A stretch of DNA of 64,000 nt from Austropuccinia psidii (GCA_023105745.1 JALGQZ010000011.1:26245975-26309974), one strand, 5' to 3'; counted from the stretch's first letter, positions 11,755-22,231 are shown. The notes: a model not told the origin generated them from the letters alone. Translations and numbers: made by a program.

Positions 11755-11797
11755 GCCTTCTCTGTCCTCTGGCTGGTTCCTTTGGAAGCCAAGGTCT
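11097..11797 (-). CDS. gag: A2 gag N-terminal region (ORF1), overlapping the gag-pol frame
   Basis: This frame is open from a TTG at 11831 to TAG at 11097, and overlaps the start of the gag-pol frame over 658 bp. Its product looks like a genuine folded protein. It has an alpha-helical stretch ([20 protein letters not shown]) and a charged helix around [19 protein letters not shown] basic, polar tail ends in a helix ([17 protein letters not shown]). No ATG opens it. The candidate intron at 11798-11865 would splice the upstream ORF into it in frame, giving exon coordinates 11797 down to about 11127. I recognise the sequence type as one recurring in rust-fungus gypsy elements, but cannot assign a domain family. 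It most likely supplies the gag N terminus. Confidence 0.65.
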
Positions 11798-11865
11798 CTG
11801 AGTTATGCAGGGGACATATCAGTGTTTGCAAGCAGTCAAAAACTTTATGTTCTTAGGGTATTTAC
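11798..11865 (-). other. Candidate 68-bp intron joining ORF0 to ORF1
   Basis: On the minus strand it starts GTAAAT, carries CTGAT as a branch-like site with its A about 21 nt before the acceptor, and ends AACTCAG. ORF0 and ORF1 are in different frames; removing exactly these 68 bp gives codons GTC-AAA-GAG-ACC and joins them without a stop. Length and signals suit fungal introns. Confidence 0.6.
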
Positions 11866-12165
11866 CTTTGACTGTGCCTTGTACAAATTTGCTATCTGCT
11901 GACTTGGGCAGTTTGCCTTTGGAGGTTACAACTGGGTTAATAATTGTAATCTTCCCTGCACAAGTGGTTAAGGTTGGTTTACCTTGTATTGAAGCAGAGT
12001 TTCGTGGTTTTCTACTCCTCTGAGTGGCTATTGGTGTCCACTTTTTGGCTGTGATGAGGCCTTCACTAAGCCTTTTTCCTTTGCCCTTGCTGCCCTCTGG
12101 TTCTGAGGGTGTCACTGGTATGTTGGCCTGTGACTGGGTCTCAAGTGGTATGAAGTTTTCTTCCA
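11866..12165 (-). CDS. gag: A2 first gag exon (ORF0), basic protein segment
   Basis: This frame is open from just after a strong splice-acceptor-like site (12166) and would run to a TGA at 11819 if unspliced. It encodes about 100 residues rich in Lys, Ser and Thr (for example SEGLITAKKWTPIATQRSRK), with no recognisable domain. No ATG stands at its start; GTG at 12166 overlaps the acceptor. The real start may therefore lie in an upstream exon, or this may be untranslated leader. Its value is positional: with the 68-bp candidate intron removed it fuses in frame to ORF1. In the unspliced RNA it overlaps ORF1 by 13 bp, each successive frame being -1 to the last. Confidence 0.45.
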
Positions 12166-12214
12166 CTGAATCAAAGCAGGAAAAAGAGGGCTTATGTCAG
12201 TTAAGACTTCTTAC
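12166..12214 (-). other. Candidate 49-bp leader intron
   Basis: On the minus strand this starts GTAAGA, has the branch-like CTGAC, a pyrimidine tract (CCCTCTTTTTCC) and ends GATTCAG. All signals are in the right order, and the length is typical of rust introns. Confidence 0.5.
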
Positions 12215-12661
12215 AAGGCTGGTTTTGCACGTCTAAGAATGGCCTCTGGGCTTGTATGTTACTACAGTATGCCCTTGTATAGTGACAGTGTAATTGAATT
12301 AACAATTCCACGTCAGAAATACAGCTTATTGATTATTGGTATACTGTTTGTATACCAATATCTTACAGAATACTTGTTATTAGCAAGTATAATCTGTCAA
12401 AAATGGTGTATTACAGGGCAATTGAGTTAACAATGTGCCCAAACACGCCTCAACTGTTGGTTTATCAGTATGAGCTGTCTTAATTCAATTAAGAATTGAG
12501 ACTGTATAAATGGCTTAAAAGTGTTTTTATATGCAAAACACGCCAAAAATACTGGTCTTGTGGTTATTAGCCACTAGACAAATACTCTTTAAAAATATGA
12601 GTAGTATTAAATTTTAAAAGAAGAATATATATAAAATATATTTTTCAAAAGAAAATGACGC

Positions 12662-12713
12662 CTAAAAATAAAAAACAGGTGTTAATAAATGATAAAAAAG
12701 AGAAAAAACTTAC
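12662..12713 (-). other. Candidate 52-bp leader intron close to the primer site
   Basis: On the minus strand it begins GTAAGT about 45 nt after the LTR, contains TATTAAC as a branch-like sequence, and ends TTTTTATTTTTAG. The donor lies just downstream of the primer-binding-site candidate, as the major splice donor does in retroviruses. The donor could also pair with the acceptor at 12166 to remove most of the leader. Confidence 0.5.
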
Positions 12714-12740
12714 TTGTAAGGTCCAAAATAAGTAAAAAGC

Positions 12741-12755
12741 ACGGCCAGGCCCCCA
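12741..12755 (-). other. A2 primer binding site candidate
   Basis: On the minus strand TGGGGGCCTGGCC begins three bases after the 5' LTR. TGG at this place is what a tRNA 3' CCA end would pair with. I could not match it to a particular tRNA. Confidence 0.45.
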
Positions 12756-12758
12756 AAA

Positions 12759-14197
12759 TGTCAGGCTGAGTCTATGATAAGAGTAATAAAGTGTATTTAC
12801 AACTTTTAACTATGACTTTGACACGGTATATAAAGGTTAAAAAGGTTTTATAAGAGTTGAAGATGGTTTTAATTTAATAATAAAAGGGCTTTACTATAGT
12901 GGATATAGTGGTGGTGAGCGCTGTTGAAAGCCCTGGGTGCAGCTTTACCTGTTGGGTTACAATAATAAAGACTACAATTATTAAGATTATAATAATACCT
13001 GATTATTACCCAAGAGTAAAACTGTTTTTGACAGTTTACTACGTAGGGTATTCAAGAGAAGGATGAGGAAAGGTCTTTGGCTGTGAAAAGCCCTCCTTTT
13101 ATCCTGAAATTGGGGTGGAAAGGCTGCTAGACCTTTCCATGTAGAGGAAGTGAAGATTTTTCACTCTCTAGGACAGGCTTGTGGTTTGCAAACAGCCTGT
13201 ATACCCTGTATTGGGCTCAGATGTGGCTTTGAAACCACATCTGGGCAGTTTTCACCAATACAGGGTGAAAATTTTCATCTGGGGACCTCACAGCCTGATT
13301 CTGACGTGTATGACGCGTAGAATGCTGTACAGAAGCTGTATGGGACCCCAGTATTGACTGACATATCAGGTATTGAAGTAAAAACATGCTTCTTCGTCTA
13401 TTTGACACCTCACATTCATGGTTATGGGGTGTTATCCCATGGTAAGGCTGTATATGACAGCTGGTGGGATTTTGACCTTAAAATGGTCATAACTCTGTCA
13501 GTTTTTGAGATATCAAGCTCAAAGTTGGTTCATTGAATAGCTCTATATGAGCTCTACACAATGGTACCCAACTTGACATGGTTATCATTAAATATGACAA
13601 AGTTATCCCATGTACAAGTATTTTTGTACATTGGCGTGGTTTGGGCAAAAAGCTGTATTAAGCTTGTTTGGCCAATAACTTCTGTTGTAGTTGAGTTATG
13701 GGGAAATGGATGGCACCATCAGATAGCCCTGATTGTGCTCTTTCCAAAAAGACCCCACTTTAAGTATCTCACACTAAAACTGTAAAAGTTAGATGAGAGG
13801 TGAATGTTTTGTTCACCCTTATTTGGTCTGAATTTGACCATAACTCAAGTAATACTGGTGCTAGCTCAGTTTGGCTGGTACCATTGGATAGCCCTGGCTT
13901 AGAGCTTCATTTTGAATACCCATTTGATGGGGTTAAGCCTCTCCTTCTAGATTTTAGATGAGAGGTGAAAATTAAGGTTTATGCTCAGCAATGACTTTGA
14001 GCAGGAATAACTTTGTTATTTCTTGTCCTATGGTGATGGGACTTGTATTTTCAGAAAGAGGTGAGTTTCCTCTTTCTTTTGATACCTTTTGAGCTAATTT
14101 GGCCAGTTCCATGTTTTGGTGGTATCTTGGCTATACCATTGATTTATGGTGTATTGGCTGTCATGCTTGTGCTCTGGTTTTGAGTCACAGGCTGACA
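12759..14197 (-). repeat. A2 5' LTR
   Basis: This is the promoter-bearing LTR of A2, 1439 bp, ending CTGACA before the right TAGAG copy. Differences from the other LTR that I can see are four transversions or transitions in the first half, one in GCTCTTTCC, one A/G and a one-base deletion near 14102. The hairpins of the 3' LTR recur at the same relative positions; the central one has one mismatch (GGCTTT). In element sense an ATAAAAGG sequence stands upstream of the hairpin cluster and could be a TATA box, but this is weak. Confidence 0.95.
13302..13318. promoter_or_regulatory. Paired TGACG sites in family A LTRs
   Basis: TGACGTGTATGACGCGT contains two TGACG motifs four bases apart and three of the few CpGs in the LTR. 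TGACG(T) is the core recognised by ATF/CREB-type bZIP factors. The site is kept in the other A2 LTR (5041-5057), in A1 (about 15736-15752, reverse) and, with single changes, in both solo LTRs. A role as a transcriptional enhancer is inference. Confidence 0.4.
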
Positions 14198-14202
14198 TAG
14201 AG
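14198..14202. repeat. Target site duplication TAGAG, right copy
   Basis: This is identical to 4493-4497 and directly follows the CTGACA end of the A2 LTR. Confidence 0.95.
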
Positions 14203-14850
14203 AAAGGGTGGAATACCCTGTTACCTGTGGATCACTTGAAAAAAAATCTTCTGACCATCCACCCCACAGCCAAAGACTTCCATGATATGTGGAAGAAAGC
14301 CTGTGATACTGCTGCCAAATGCATAGCTAAAGCCAAAGAGTATAACAAGCAAAGGTGGGACAAGTCACATATGGAACCTGACTTCAAGGAAGGGGACCAG
14401 GTGTTAGTGTCTACACTGAACTTTAACAATCTCAAAGGACCTAAGAAAATGAGAGACTCATTTGTAGGGCCCTTCACTATCATTAAGTTGATAGGGAAGA
14501 ATGCAGTAGAGGTCAAGCTCACTGAGGAGTTTTCTAGGAAACACCCAGTCTTTCCAGTGAGCCTGGTCAAACCATACTTCCAAACAGAGGAGGATAAATT
14601 CCCCTCCAGGAAGAAAAACATCACTCCACCAGAAATAGTGGAAGTAGAAGACTCTCCTGGACCTGTGAGTAAAATCATCAGGGCCAGAAAAATCAGACCT
14701 AATGGGAAGGATCAGAGACAATATCTAGTCAGATTCAAGAACCAAACAGCTGACAAAGACAAATGGTTGGCAGAGGATGCCATACCAGATGGAAACCTTC
14801 ATTTAAGGAGATTCAGAGCCTCTAGGAGGAATGAACAGTCTCATCTATGA
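14203..14850 (+). pseudogene. pol: A1 pol, 3' part: integrase C terminus and chromodomain-like tail
   Basis: This continues the A1 integrase frame exactly where 4497 leaves off (E-K-G-W-N). It carries the GPF module ([20 protein letters not shown]) and the chromodomain-like tail ([20 protein letters not shown]), and ends with TGA at 14848-14850. There are no stops within the piece. It is 24 bases from the LTR, with a polypurine tract between. An apparent upstream start in the A2 LTR (14146) is an artefact of the junction. Confidence 0.9.
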
Positions 14851-14862
14851 TGAGCCTTTTTT

Positions 14863-14872
14863 AGAGGGAGGG
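14863..14872 (+). other. A1 polypurine tract
   Basis: AGAGGGAGGG stands two bases before the LTR start TGTCAG, identical to that of A2. Confidence 0.8.
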
Positions 14873-14874
14873 TA

Positions 14875-16287
14875 TGTCAGCCTGTGACTCAAAACCAGAG
14901 CACAAGCATGACAGCCAAAATACCATAAACCAATGGTATAGCCAAGATACCACCAAAACATGGAGCTGAGCCAAATTCGCTCAAAAGGTATCAAAAGAAA
15001 GAGGAAACTCACCTCTTTCTGAAAATATAAGTCTCATCACCATAGCAGAAGAAATAACAAAGTTATTGCTGAGCATAAACCTTAATTTTCACCTCTCATC
15101 TAAAATCTAGAAGGAGAGGCTTAACCCCATCAAATGGGTATTCAAAATGAAGCTCTAAGCCAGGGCTATCTAATGGTGCTAGCCAAACTGAGCTAGCACC
15201 AGTATTACTTGAGTTATGGTCCCATTCAGACCAAATAAGGGTGAACAAAACATTCACCTCTCATCTAACTTTAACAGTTTTAGTGTGAGATACTTAAAGT
15301 GGGGTATTTTTGAAAAGAGCACAATCAGGGCTATCTGATGGTGCCATCCATTTCCTCATAGCTCAACTACAACAGAGGTTATTGGCCAAACAAGCTTAAT
15401 ACAGCTTTTGCCCAAACCACGCCAATGTACAAAAATACTTGTACATGGGATAACTTTGTCATATTTAATGATAACCATGTCAAGTTGGGTACCATTGTGT
15501 AGAGCGCATATAGAGCTATTCAATGAACTAATTTTGAGCTTGATATCTCAAAACCTGACAGAGTTATGACCATTTTAAGGTCAAAATCCCACCTGCTGTC
15601 ATATACAGCCTTACCATGGGATAATATCCCATAACCATGAATATGAGGTTTCAAATAGACGAAGAAGCATGTTTTTACTTCAATACCTCATATGTCAGTC
15701 AATACTGGGGTACCATACAGTTTCTGTACAGCATTCTACGCGTCATACACGTCAGAATCAGGCTGTGAGGTCCCCAGATGAAAATTTTCACCCTGTATTG
15801 GTGAAAAACACCAAGATGTGGTTTCAAAACCACATCTGAGCCCAATACAGAGTATACAGGCTGTTTGCAAACAACAAACCTGTCATAGAGAGTGAAAAAT
15901 CTTCACTTCCTCTACGTGGAAAGGTCTGGCAGCCTTTCCACCTCAATTTCAGGATAAAAGGAGGGTTTTTCACAGCCAAAAGCCTTTCCTCATCCTGCTC
16001 TTGAATAACCTATGTAGTAAACTGTCAAAAACAGTTTTACTCTTGGTTAATAATCAGGTATAATTATAAGTTTAATTATTGTAGTCTTTTATTATTGTAA
16101 CCGAACAGATAAAGCTGCACCCAGGGCTTTCAACAGTGCTCACCACCACTATAACCACTATAGTAAAGCCCTTAAATTTATTCTTAATCATCTCAAAACC
16201 TTCTTAAAACATTTTTTACCGTGTCACAAACATAGTTTGAGTTGTAAATAGCCTACATTACCACTCTTTCATAGTTTCATCCTGACA
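14875..16287 (+). repeat. A1 3' LTR
   Basis: This 1413-bp LTR is the reverse complement in type of the A2 LTRs, running TGTCAG to CCTGACA. It has diverged by many substitutions and small indels, so it is clearly older. The hairpins persist: AGATGTGGTTT/AAACCACATCT (15814-15837) and GTGGAAAGG/CCTTTCCAC (15916-15941). The sequence after it is family B integrase. Confidence 0.93.
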
Positions 16288-17127
16288 ACATCCTACCACC
16301 CACAAACTGATGTTCTGGCTGAAAAGATGATCCAGACCTCAGAGGACATGGTAAGAAGTATTTGTGCATGTGGCCTTGAATTCAAAGATTGTGATGGACT
16401 TACCCATGATTGGTGTACTCTGTTGCCAGCACTGGAATTAGCATATGAAACATCAATTAATGCCAGTACCAATCAAACACCTGCTATCCTAGAAAAGGGA
16501 TGAAACCCCAAATTACCTCAAGATTCTGTGAGGAAAGATTTGATTGAAATCCATCCCACAGCTGCTAGCTTCAAGGGAATGCTAGAAAAAGCTAGAAAGC
16601 ATGCAGTGAAGTGCATGGAAGACTCTTTTGCATATGCTAAGGAAAAATGGGATAAATCACATGCAACTACAGATTTGAAAGTGGGGTATTTAGTTCTTGT
16701 ATCCACCACTAACTTCAATAACATCAAAGGATTTAAGAAGCTGAAAGACTCCTTTGCAGGACATTTTGTTATTAAGGCCCTCCATGGAGAAAATGCTGTT
16801 GAAGTAGAGTTATCTGAAGAACTTAGCAATATGCATCCCACATTTCCAGTGAGCTTGATAAGGCCAAATAAATCTAGTGATGCTGAAAAATTTCCCTTGA
16901 GGAATAAAGTTCCCCAAGTTATACGTCCTATTGATTCATCTGGTAGTAAGAAAATTACCAAACTTCTCAAAGAAAGAAAGTTGAGAGCCAACAAAGTAAG
17001 GGAATACCTTGTTAAGTACAGTGACCCCACTTGTGAAGATGAATGGCTGACAGAAAAAAACATACCTGAAGCTACTAAGCTTCTCATAAGGTTCAGACAA
17101 ACTAGAATCAACAATATTACAAAGTAA
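16288..17127 (+). pseudogene. pol: B1 integrase 3' half and chromodomain-like tail
   Basis: The frame is open from the A1 insertion point, starting within the motif that reads YHPQTDG in related copies (here YHPQTDV). It continues through the third acidic residue (QTSEDMV), the module KLKDSFAGHFVIKALHGENA and a chromodomain-like tail (REYLVKYSDPTCEDEWLTEK) to TAA at 17125-17127. One stop, TGA at 16501-16503, replaces the tryptophan codon of a conserved K-G-W-N. The N-terminal part of this element must lie left of the window, beyond A1. A polypurine tract AGGGGGAGGGAA (17139-17150) follows, so this is the true 3' end of a family B element. Confidence 0.9.
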
Positions 17128-17150
17128 TATTCCTTTTTAGGGGGAGGGAA

Positions 17151-18951
17151 TGTGAGCCTTAGAAGTATTTTCATATACCCCAAAGACCACAAATGACAAA
17201 TTAAGATACAAATATAATAAAAATAAAAATTGAAATATAAATACAAATTTATATTTAAGAATCAAAATTTAATCACAATATAAAAATAAAATTACAATAA
17301 AATTTAAGATTATGAAAATACATTTTTACTTGTAAAAATTAAGTAAAAATGAATTTTTGATAAAAATTATGAAATTAGAATATTTTTGGTAAGAAGTTAT
17401 CTAAAATATATTCTAGCTTTTGATCCAATAAATAATCATAAAGAAATTATCACACCATTGGATTCCTCATAAAAAATAAAGTGGGGGCACTTCTGGATGA
17501 AATCTCTGTAACTCAACTCTAAATAAGCTTAAATTAAGTTTTTAGTATTTTTGTACGGAAGTATGAAAATCCTCAAATCCTTAATATATTTCACACCACA
17601 TGTGGTGTTAACCATCAATTTTTGTTTTAAAATTGAGGTGTTGTCTTTAATTTAGAAGTTATGAGGAATTGAAGTATTTTCAATTGAAATTTCAAAATGT
17701 GCACGTGTATTACATTATTGAGCTTGAAGTTACATATGAGGTATCAATTATTACAGATGTGTAATTAAAAACTCAATTGAATTACATATGTAAATTAAAA
17801 TTGAATTACATGATGAGGAATTAAAGAAAAAATAAATTGGAAAGATTAATTCTTGGGGGGAAAAGACACTCTAGCTCTAAGGGGGAGCTAGACCCCCAAA
17901 ATCCTTGCTGACAGGTGTGAGATTTCAAATTCCACACAAAGTTTCATCACTTTTGGCCTGGAATTGAGTAACAGGGTCTGTGACTCAATTGATGATGAGG
18001 TTTTAATACCAACCAGGGTAGTTTTAACTGTTTCCAAGAGGGTAAAAGTATCCTTAAGTTAAAGCAATGTTAGTAAAAACACTTTTAACTGGTCTCTACA
18101 CCTCTTACACACATTCCAACGTGTTTTGAAGGCTCTAGACCAGGTATTTCTATAGTAATGGCTGATTTAAGGGTCTAAAATGGCTAAAAATAGCAAAAAA
18201 TGGCTTAAAATAGCTCTTTTTTGGTCTAAACCAGGGTTCAATGATGCCATAATTGGCTTTTCTGTTGTCAGACTGTTTTTCACGAATGAAAAGAGTAAAT
18301 TCTATCTTCGAAGTAAGAAGATTGATGGCTATAAAAGAATGTCTTCTTTGCCCCACTTTTCTCTTCATGTTAGAATCTTTTCCTTGTATAATTAGTTCAA
18401 ACACTGTTAAACCAATCAATAAAAGATTCCAACCACCCTTTTTCAAACATTTTGAACCTTTTAAACACATGAAAAAATCATTATAATCATAGTTTGTAAC
18501 CCTTATAATCATTTTTACACCTGAACCACCCAAAAGTGAATTAAAGCATACTTCATCACTGTTAACTTTGTCACATTGTTTCCAAATTCACTCTGGCCAC
18601 TTTTGGGTGTGTTTTCTCTTTAAATATCTTTTTAAAGACTTTGCTCTTTAGTTAATTTCTTGCAGTTCTTTTCTCAATGTATTACAATTGAAATTGCTCT
18701 TGAAGAAATTTCTTTTTTATCCTTAAATATCTCTTGTAGAGTATTTTTGGATAAATCTTTATTGTTGGTAAAACACTAAATATTTATTATATTATTGTTT
18801 TATACTTACAAAGTTAAAAAAAATAAAATTGGTTTGTTTTCTCTTAAAAATACTATTTCATACTATTTTTAAAATAATTTTACCTTATACAAATTTTGAG
18901 GACAGGAAAAGTACTTGATATTTTATCAAAGTTTCATATCCACACCTTACA
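17151..18951 (+). repeat. B1 3' LTR
   Basis: This 1801-bp LTR begins TGTGAGCCTTAG and ends CACACCTTACA, colinear with the LTRs of B2 and, reversed, B3. Its hairpin AATTGAGTCACAG/CTGTGACTCAATT has one mismatch here (GAGTAACAG). The five bases after it, GTCTG, should be the target duplication; the left copy is out of view. Confidence 0.9.
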
Positions 18952-19370
18952 GTCTGAGTGAGCTATAATTGATATTAGTTAAAAGTTGGTCTAACTCAAT
19001 TCACAAATTCATCTCATTGACTATCTCCATTACCTCAATGATCACTAGCCAAGCTCAAAAGAACTGTCTGAGTATTTTTTATAATTAATAGCAGATAACA
19101 GCTGGTGTACATTTATTTATAAATTAAGCTCATTGAATATTCCATTAATATTGTTATTCATTTCCTAATTTTCTCAGTAGCACTTTTTGACTGACTTATA
19201 ATTAATATTAGTTAACAGTCAGTCTACTTTAGTTCATAAACTCAACTCATTGAATATCCCCATCCCCTTATTGCCCAGTAGCTAATCTCAGTAGTATTGA
19301 CTCGGTGCTTTATAGATAATAGTAGTTAAAAGTTGGTCTAAATCATTTCAAAAAGAAATCCTATTGAAAA
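18952..19370. repeat. Four degenerate tandem repeats of about 110-122 bp
   Basis: Units start near 18952, 19066, 19188 and 19298. Each opens with GTCTGAG or TGACT, then TATAATTAATATTAGTTAAC and AGTTGGTCTA-like words, a CTCATTGAATAT-like block, and (first three units) TCTCAGTAG-like ends. The fourth is partial. No coding frame is evident. They abut the B1 LTR. Confidence 0.55.
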
Positions 19371-19886
19371 GGTTCTTTACTAAGTAGAAAGTCTCATTAG
19401 CAAATTAAACCATAGTAGTGTCTTTTGTCCCAAGTTATCATCATAAAATTATTAAACCAGAAAACATAATACTAGTATTTTTTATTATTAGTTATCATAT
19501 TATCAACAGTGTTATAATAAAGATTGGAAATCCTTGAAGGTTTTACTGTTCTCAGTAAAGGAATTAAAAAGTCTTTCCTCAAGTTTTATATTTTTATTTA
19601 TTTGTGTTTAGGTTTACTAAGATATTATTTCCAGATCAAACAAATTCTGATAGAGGTTGTTAAATATACTTTTCTGACACAGCCACCATCAAATAAGTTA
19701 AATTGATTGTGGAACTAAAGTAAAGGGGGTTCATAGTTATTAAGAAGGGCAGTATATAGTATTCCAGCAGAACATAAGAGCATGGGTTCCAAGCTTGAAC
19801 ATAAATTCAAACCTGTTTTCTTGTAATTTCTCCTTCCAGGTACTCCCTCATCTATCCCACACAAGATTAGTTTCCATAGTAGAGAA
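19371..19886. other. AT-rich DNA, nothing recognised
   Basis: There is no convincing ORF, repeat or RNA gene. The one 60-codon frame at 19524-19706 is compositionally biased and has no recognisable motif. Confidence 0.5.
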
Positions 19887-20640
19887 AAATGCCACCAAAA
19901 AAGGACCTGAGCCAAAATATCTCACAATGAAATTTTAAAGGAAGAATAAATTCACCTCTTTTCAAATTTAAAACTCCCATAACCATTGGACAAGGAATAA
20001 CAAAGCTTTTCAAGCTCAAAACAAGAACCAAACATAAACCTTAATTTTAACCTCTAATAAAAAATTTAGATGACAAGGAGGAACCCCATTAAGTAGGTGT
20101 TGAAATTGAAGCCCTCACTAGCATAAAAATTATACAAGTTATGGCCAAGTATAAGCCAAATAAGGGTTGACATACTTTTCACCTCTCAGCTAACTTCTTA
20201 AAGTTTTGTATTCAATACCAAAAGTAGAGTATTTTTGCAAAGAGAAGAATCTGAGATTTTCTAATGGTACTCCCCATACTGTTGTACCACCCCTAGAATA
20301 AAATTCATTAAAGGTAATAGCTAAATACAGGTTTCATCAAAAACACAAAAAAAAAATAACAGAGCTTGAAGCTTTTATAGCCTTTCCATAATTCATTTCT
20401 GAAAACAAAATGAGTAGCCATTGTATAGAACCCATAAAGGGCTACAAAATGAACCACTTTTGAGTCCCCCTTGTCAAAAATGAGAAATGTAAGGTAGTTT
20501 CAAGGTTAAATTCTTACCTTATTGGAAAACCCCACTACTCACAATGAGCAAAGTTACTACACATGACAGCAGGTGTTTAATTTGAAATTTCACATAGGAT
20601 ATAGATTGGATTCTTATGGAAAAAGAAGAAAAACTATATT
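19887..20640 (+). repeat. Ancient A-like LTR relic
   Basis: The sequence can be followed word by word against the A1 LTR: GCCACCAAAAAAGGACCTGA, then ACTCACCTC-like and AAACATAAACCTTAATTTTA blocks, then CAAATAAGGGTTGACA and the AAAGTAGAGTATTTTTG block. It has heavy substitution and gaps. It lacks clear ends, so it is a fragment, on the same strand as A1. Confidence 0.6.
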
Positions 20641-22231
20641 AAGAAATAGAAGTTTTGAAAGAAATCCAAGCCACAAATTCACAATTGATCTGGCTCAATA
20701 TCAGTATTTGGTCAGGCTTGTAAAATATCAATAAGTCAACAATATAGGATTGGAGGACTTATTATTATATACCCTTTTTCAAAATAATTTTTTATCTAGT
20801 TTTATCATTTCATTTACAAAAAACTCAACCTCTAGGAATTTCTCATAGATTTTTACATATATATTATGCTTTCAATATAAACTCTCTCTTAAGAGAGCTT
20901 ATGGGATCCCATAGATAAATAACCTTGAAATTTCAACACTTTAGCTTTTGACTATGCTTATTATCAATGATAAAGCTTATTGGGGACTTTGGGGATTTTT
21001 CAAAACTTAAATATCATGAGAAATATGCCATACCATTTAATTGTTTTGCATTTTGAGAAGATGTATCTTGTGAGAAATTATATACCTTATTTTTTCTCTC
21101 TTCTAAGATTTAAACTAAAATCAAAATGTAAAAAAAGCTGTCAATATCTATGGTAAAAAGTCATTCTAAGGAGAGGACAATCAGAATGTAGTATGTGTTG
21201 CACTAATATCACCCCTATTTTAGTAAATAAACTGATTTAAAGGACATTTTTCCACTTATAGTCAGATGAAATGAATATCCAAAGTATAATATTGGGTTTC
21301 AATTTGAGAATTGGGAGCTTCTTTATTATACTACTCCATGGCTTAATATAAATACTATTACGATATTAATACAGATAGAACCATAAAATTCTTAAATTTT
21401 GTGAAGCACTAGATTTTTGTCTTCTTAATGGCAATTTAGCTCCATTCTTTAGATTTCTGTTGAGATATTATGAGCTCTTAAATCATCATCTTGATCCAAT
21501 GTGTTACTAGAATATGTGAAAAACAGATATCCTTTTAACTTTTATTTTTATGAAATTAGGGCAAGAAATGTATCAAGAAATTAAATGAAGCTGAAATAAT
21601 GAAAGGTTTTCAAACATCTTAGGAAAAGTAGTCTTCATTTTTCAATACAGCTAACTATCTTTTATCAATTATTCAATTATATAAAATAATCTTGTCAGGA
21701 GAGATTTTTGACTCATATTTTTTTGATTGTGTTCACTGTATTCTATATCTTTTTGAATTTCGAATTAAATAAAATTCATATTCAATCAATTTTTGATGAT
21801 TAGGATATATAGAGATCCCTCCATGGAAGAAAAAAAATTGATATGAGCTTGATAGCTTGATGACTTCTATCATTCTGAAAAAGCTTTTTTAATTTATAAA
21901 TACTACACAATCAAAAGCTCAGATTATCAGCAGGAGTGCAGAAAAGAGTTTTTTTCTCTATTTTTAAGTATCCCTATGGTTATGAAGGTGACCTTCTTAT
22001 TATATTAACAATAACTGACTTCAAACAGATATATAAATTTAATAGCCAATGAAAAAAAATTGAATGATACATATTTACAAATAAATGAGGCAACTCATTT
22101 AGCTTTATTTAAAATAGTAAAACCCCTCAATAATATTAAGTGAAAATTACTTGTATAAATAGGCTCTTTAAAATTTCTATTTATAAAAATCTATCTATAA
22201 AGCTCCTGTCAGTTGTTTGAATTTATGATTA
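20641..22231. other. AT-rich DNA, nothing recognised
   Basis: There are no long frames on either strand, no visible tandem repeats and no RNA gene. It may be decayed transposon DNA. Confidence 0.5.

Larger units (their letters stand above)
12215..12758 (-). other. A2 leader (5' untranslated region) with hairpins
   Basis: This is about 540 bp between the 5' LTR and the first gag exon, AT-rich and without a convincing ORF. It holds three clear inverted repeats: ATTGGTATAC/GTATACCAAT with a 5-nt loop at 12335-12359, TACTTG/CAAGTA at about 12371-12389, and CTTAATT/AATTAAG at about 12478-12492. Retroelement leaders commonly carry dimerisation or packaging signals, which could explain them. A candidate intron occupies 12662-12713. 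Confidence 0.6.
4498..14197 (-). mobile_element. A2: complete, young Ty3/gypsy LTR retrotransposon, family A
   Basis: This is a 9700-bp full-length element on the minus strand. It has LTRs of 1440 bp (4498-5937, its 3' LTR) and 1439 bp (12759-14197, its 5' LTR), both bounded by TGTCAG...CTGACA, and TAGAG duplicated on each side. By eye the LTRs differ at six substitutions and one single-base indel, about 0.4 percent, so the insertion is recent. Inside are a primer-binding-site candidate, a structured leader, a gag region with intron-like segments, and one long gag-pol frame broken only by a TAA at 7459-7461. A polypurine tract abuts the 3' LTR. The coding layout is gag-PR-RT-RH-IN-chromodomain, as in chromoviruses. 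Confidence 0.96.
1..16287 (+). mobile_element. A1: Ty3/gypsy LTR retrotransposon, family A, 5' end outside window, split by A2
   Basis: This is the 3' portion of a family A element. Its gag-pol reads on the plus strand from the window edge to 4497, resumes at 14203 and ends at 14850. A polypurine tract and a 3' LTR (14875-16287) follow. The interruption is the complete element A2, flanked by the 5-bp duplication TAGAG. Directly after the A1 LTR the sequence becomes the integrase of a family B element, so A1 inserted into B1. A1 is older than A2: it carries three in-frame stops and at least one frameshift, and its LTR differs from those of A2 at many positions. Its own 5' LTR and target duplication lie left of the window; ACATC at 16288 is the expected right copy. 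Confidence 0.9.

Noticed and set aside
18952..19370. Possible CRISPR array or satellite
   Set aside because: Units are too long, degenerate and few, with no spacer-repeat pattern; kept only as a tandem repeat.
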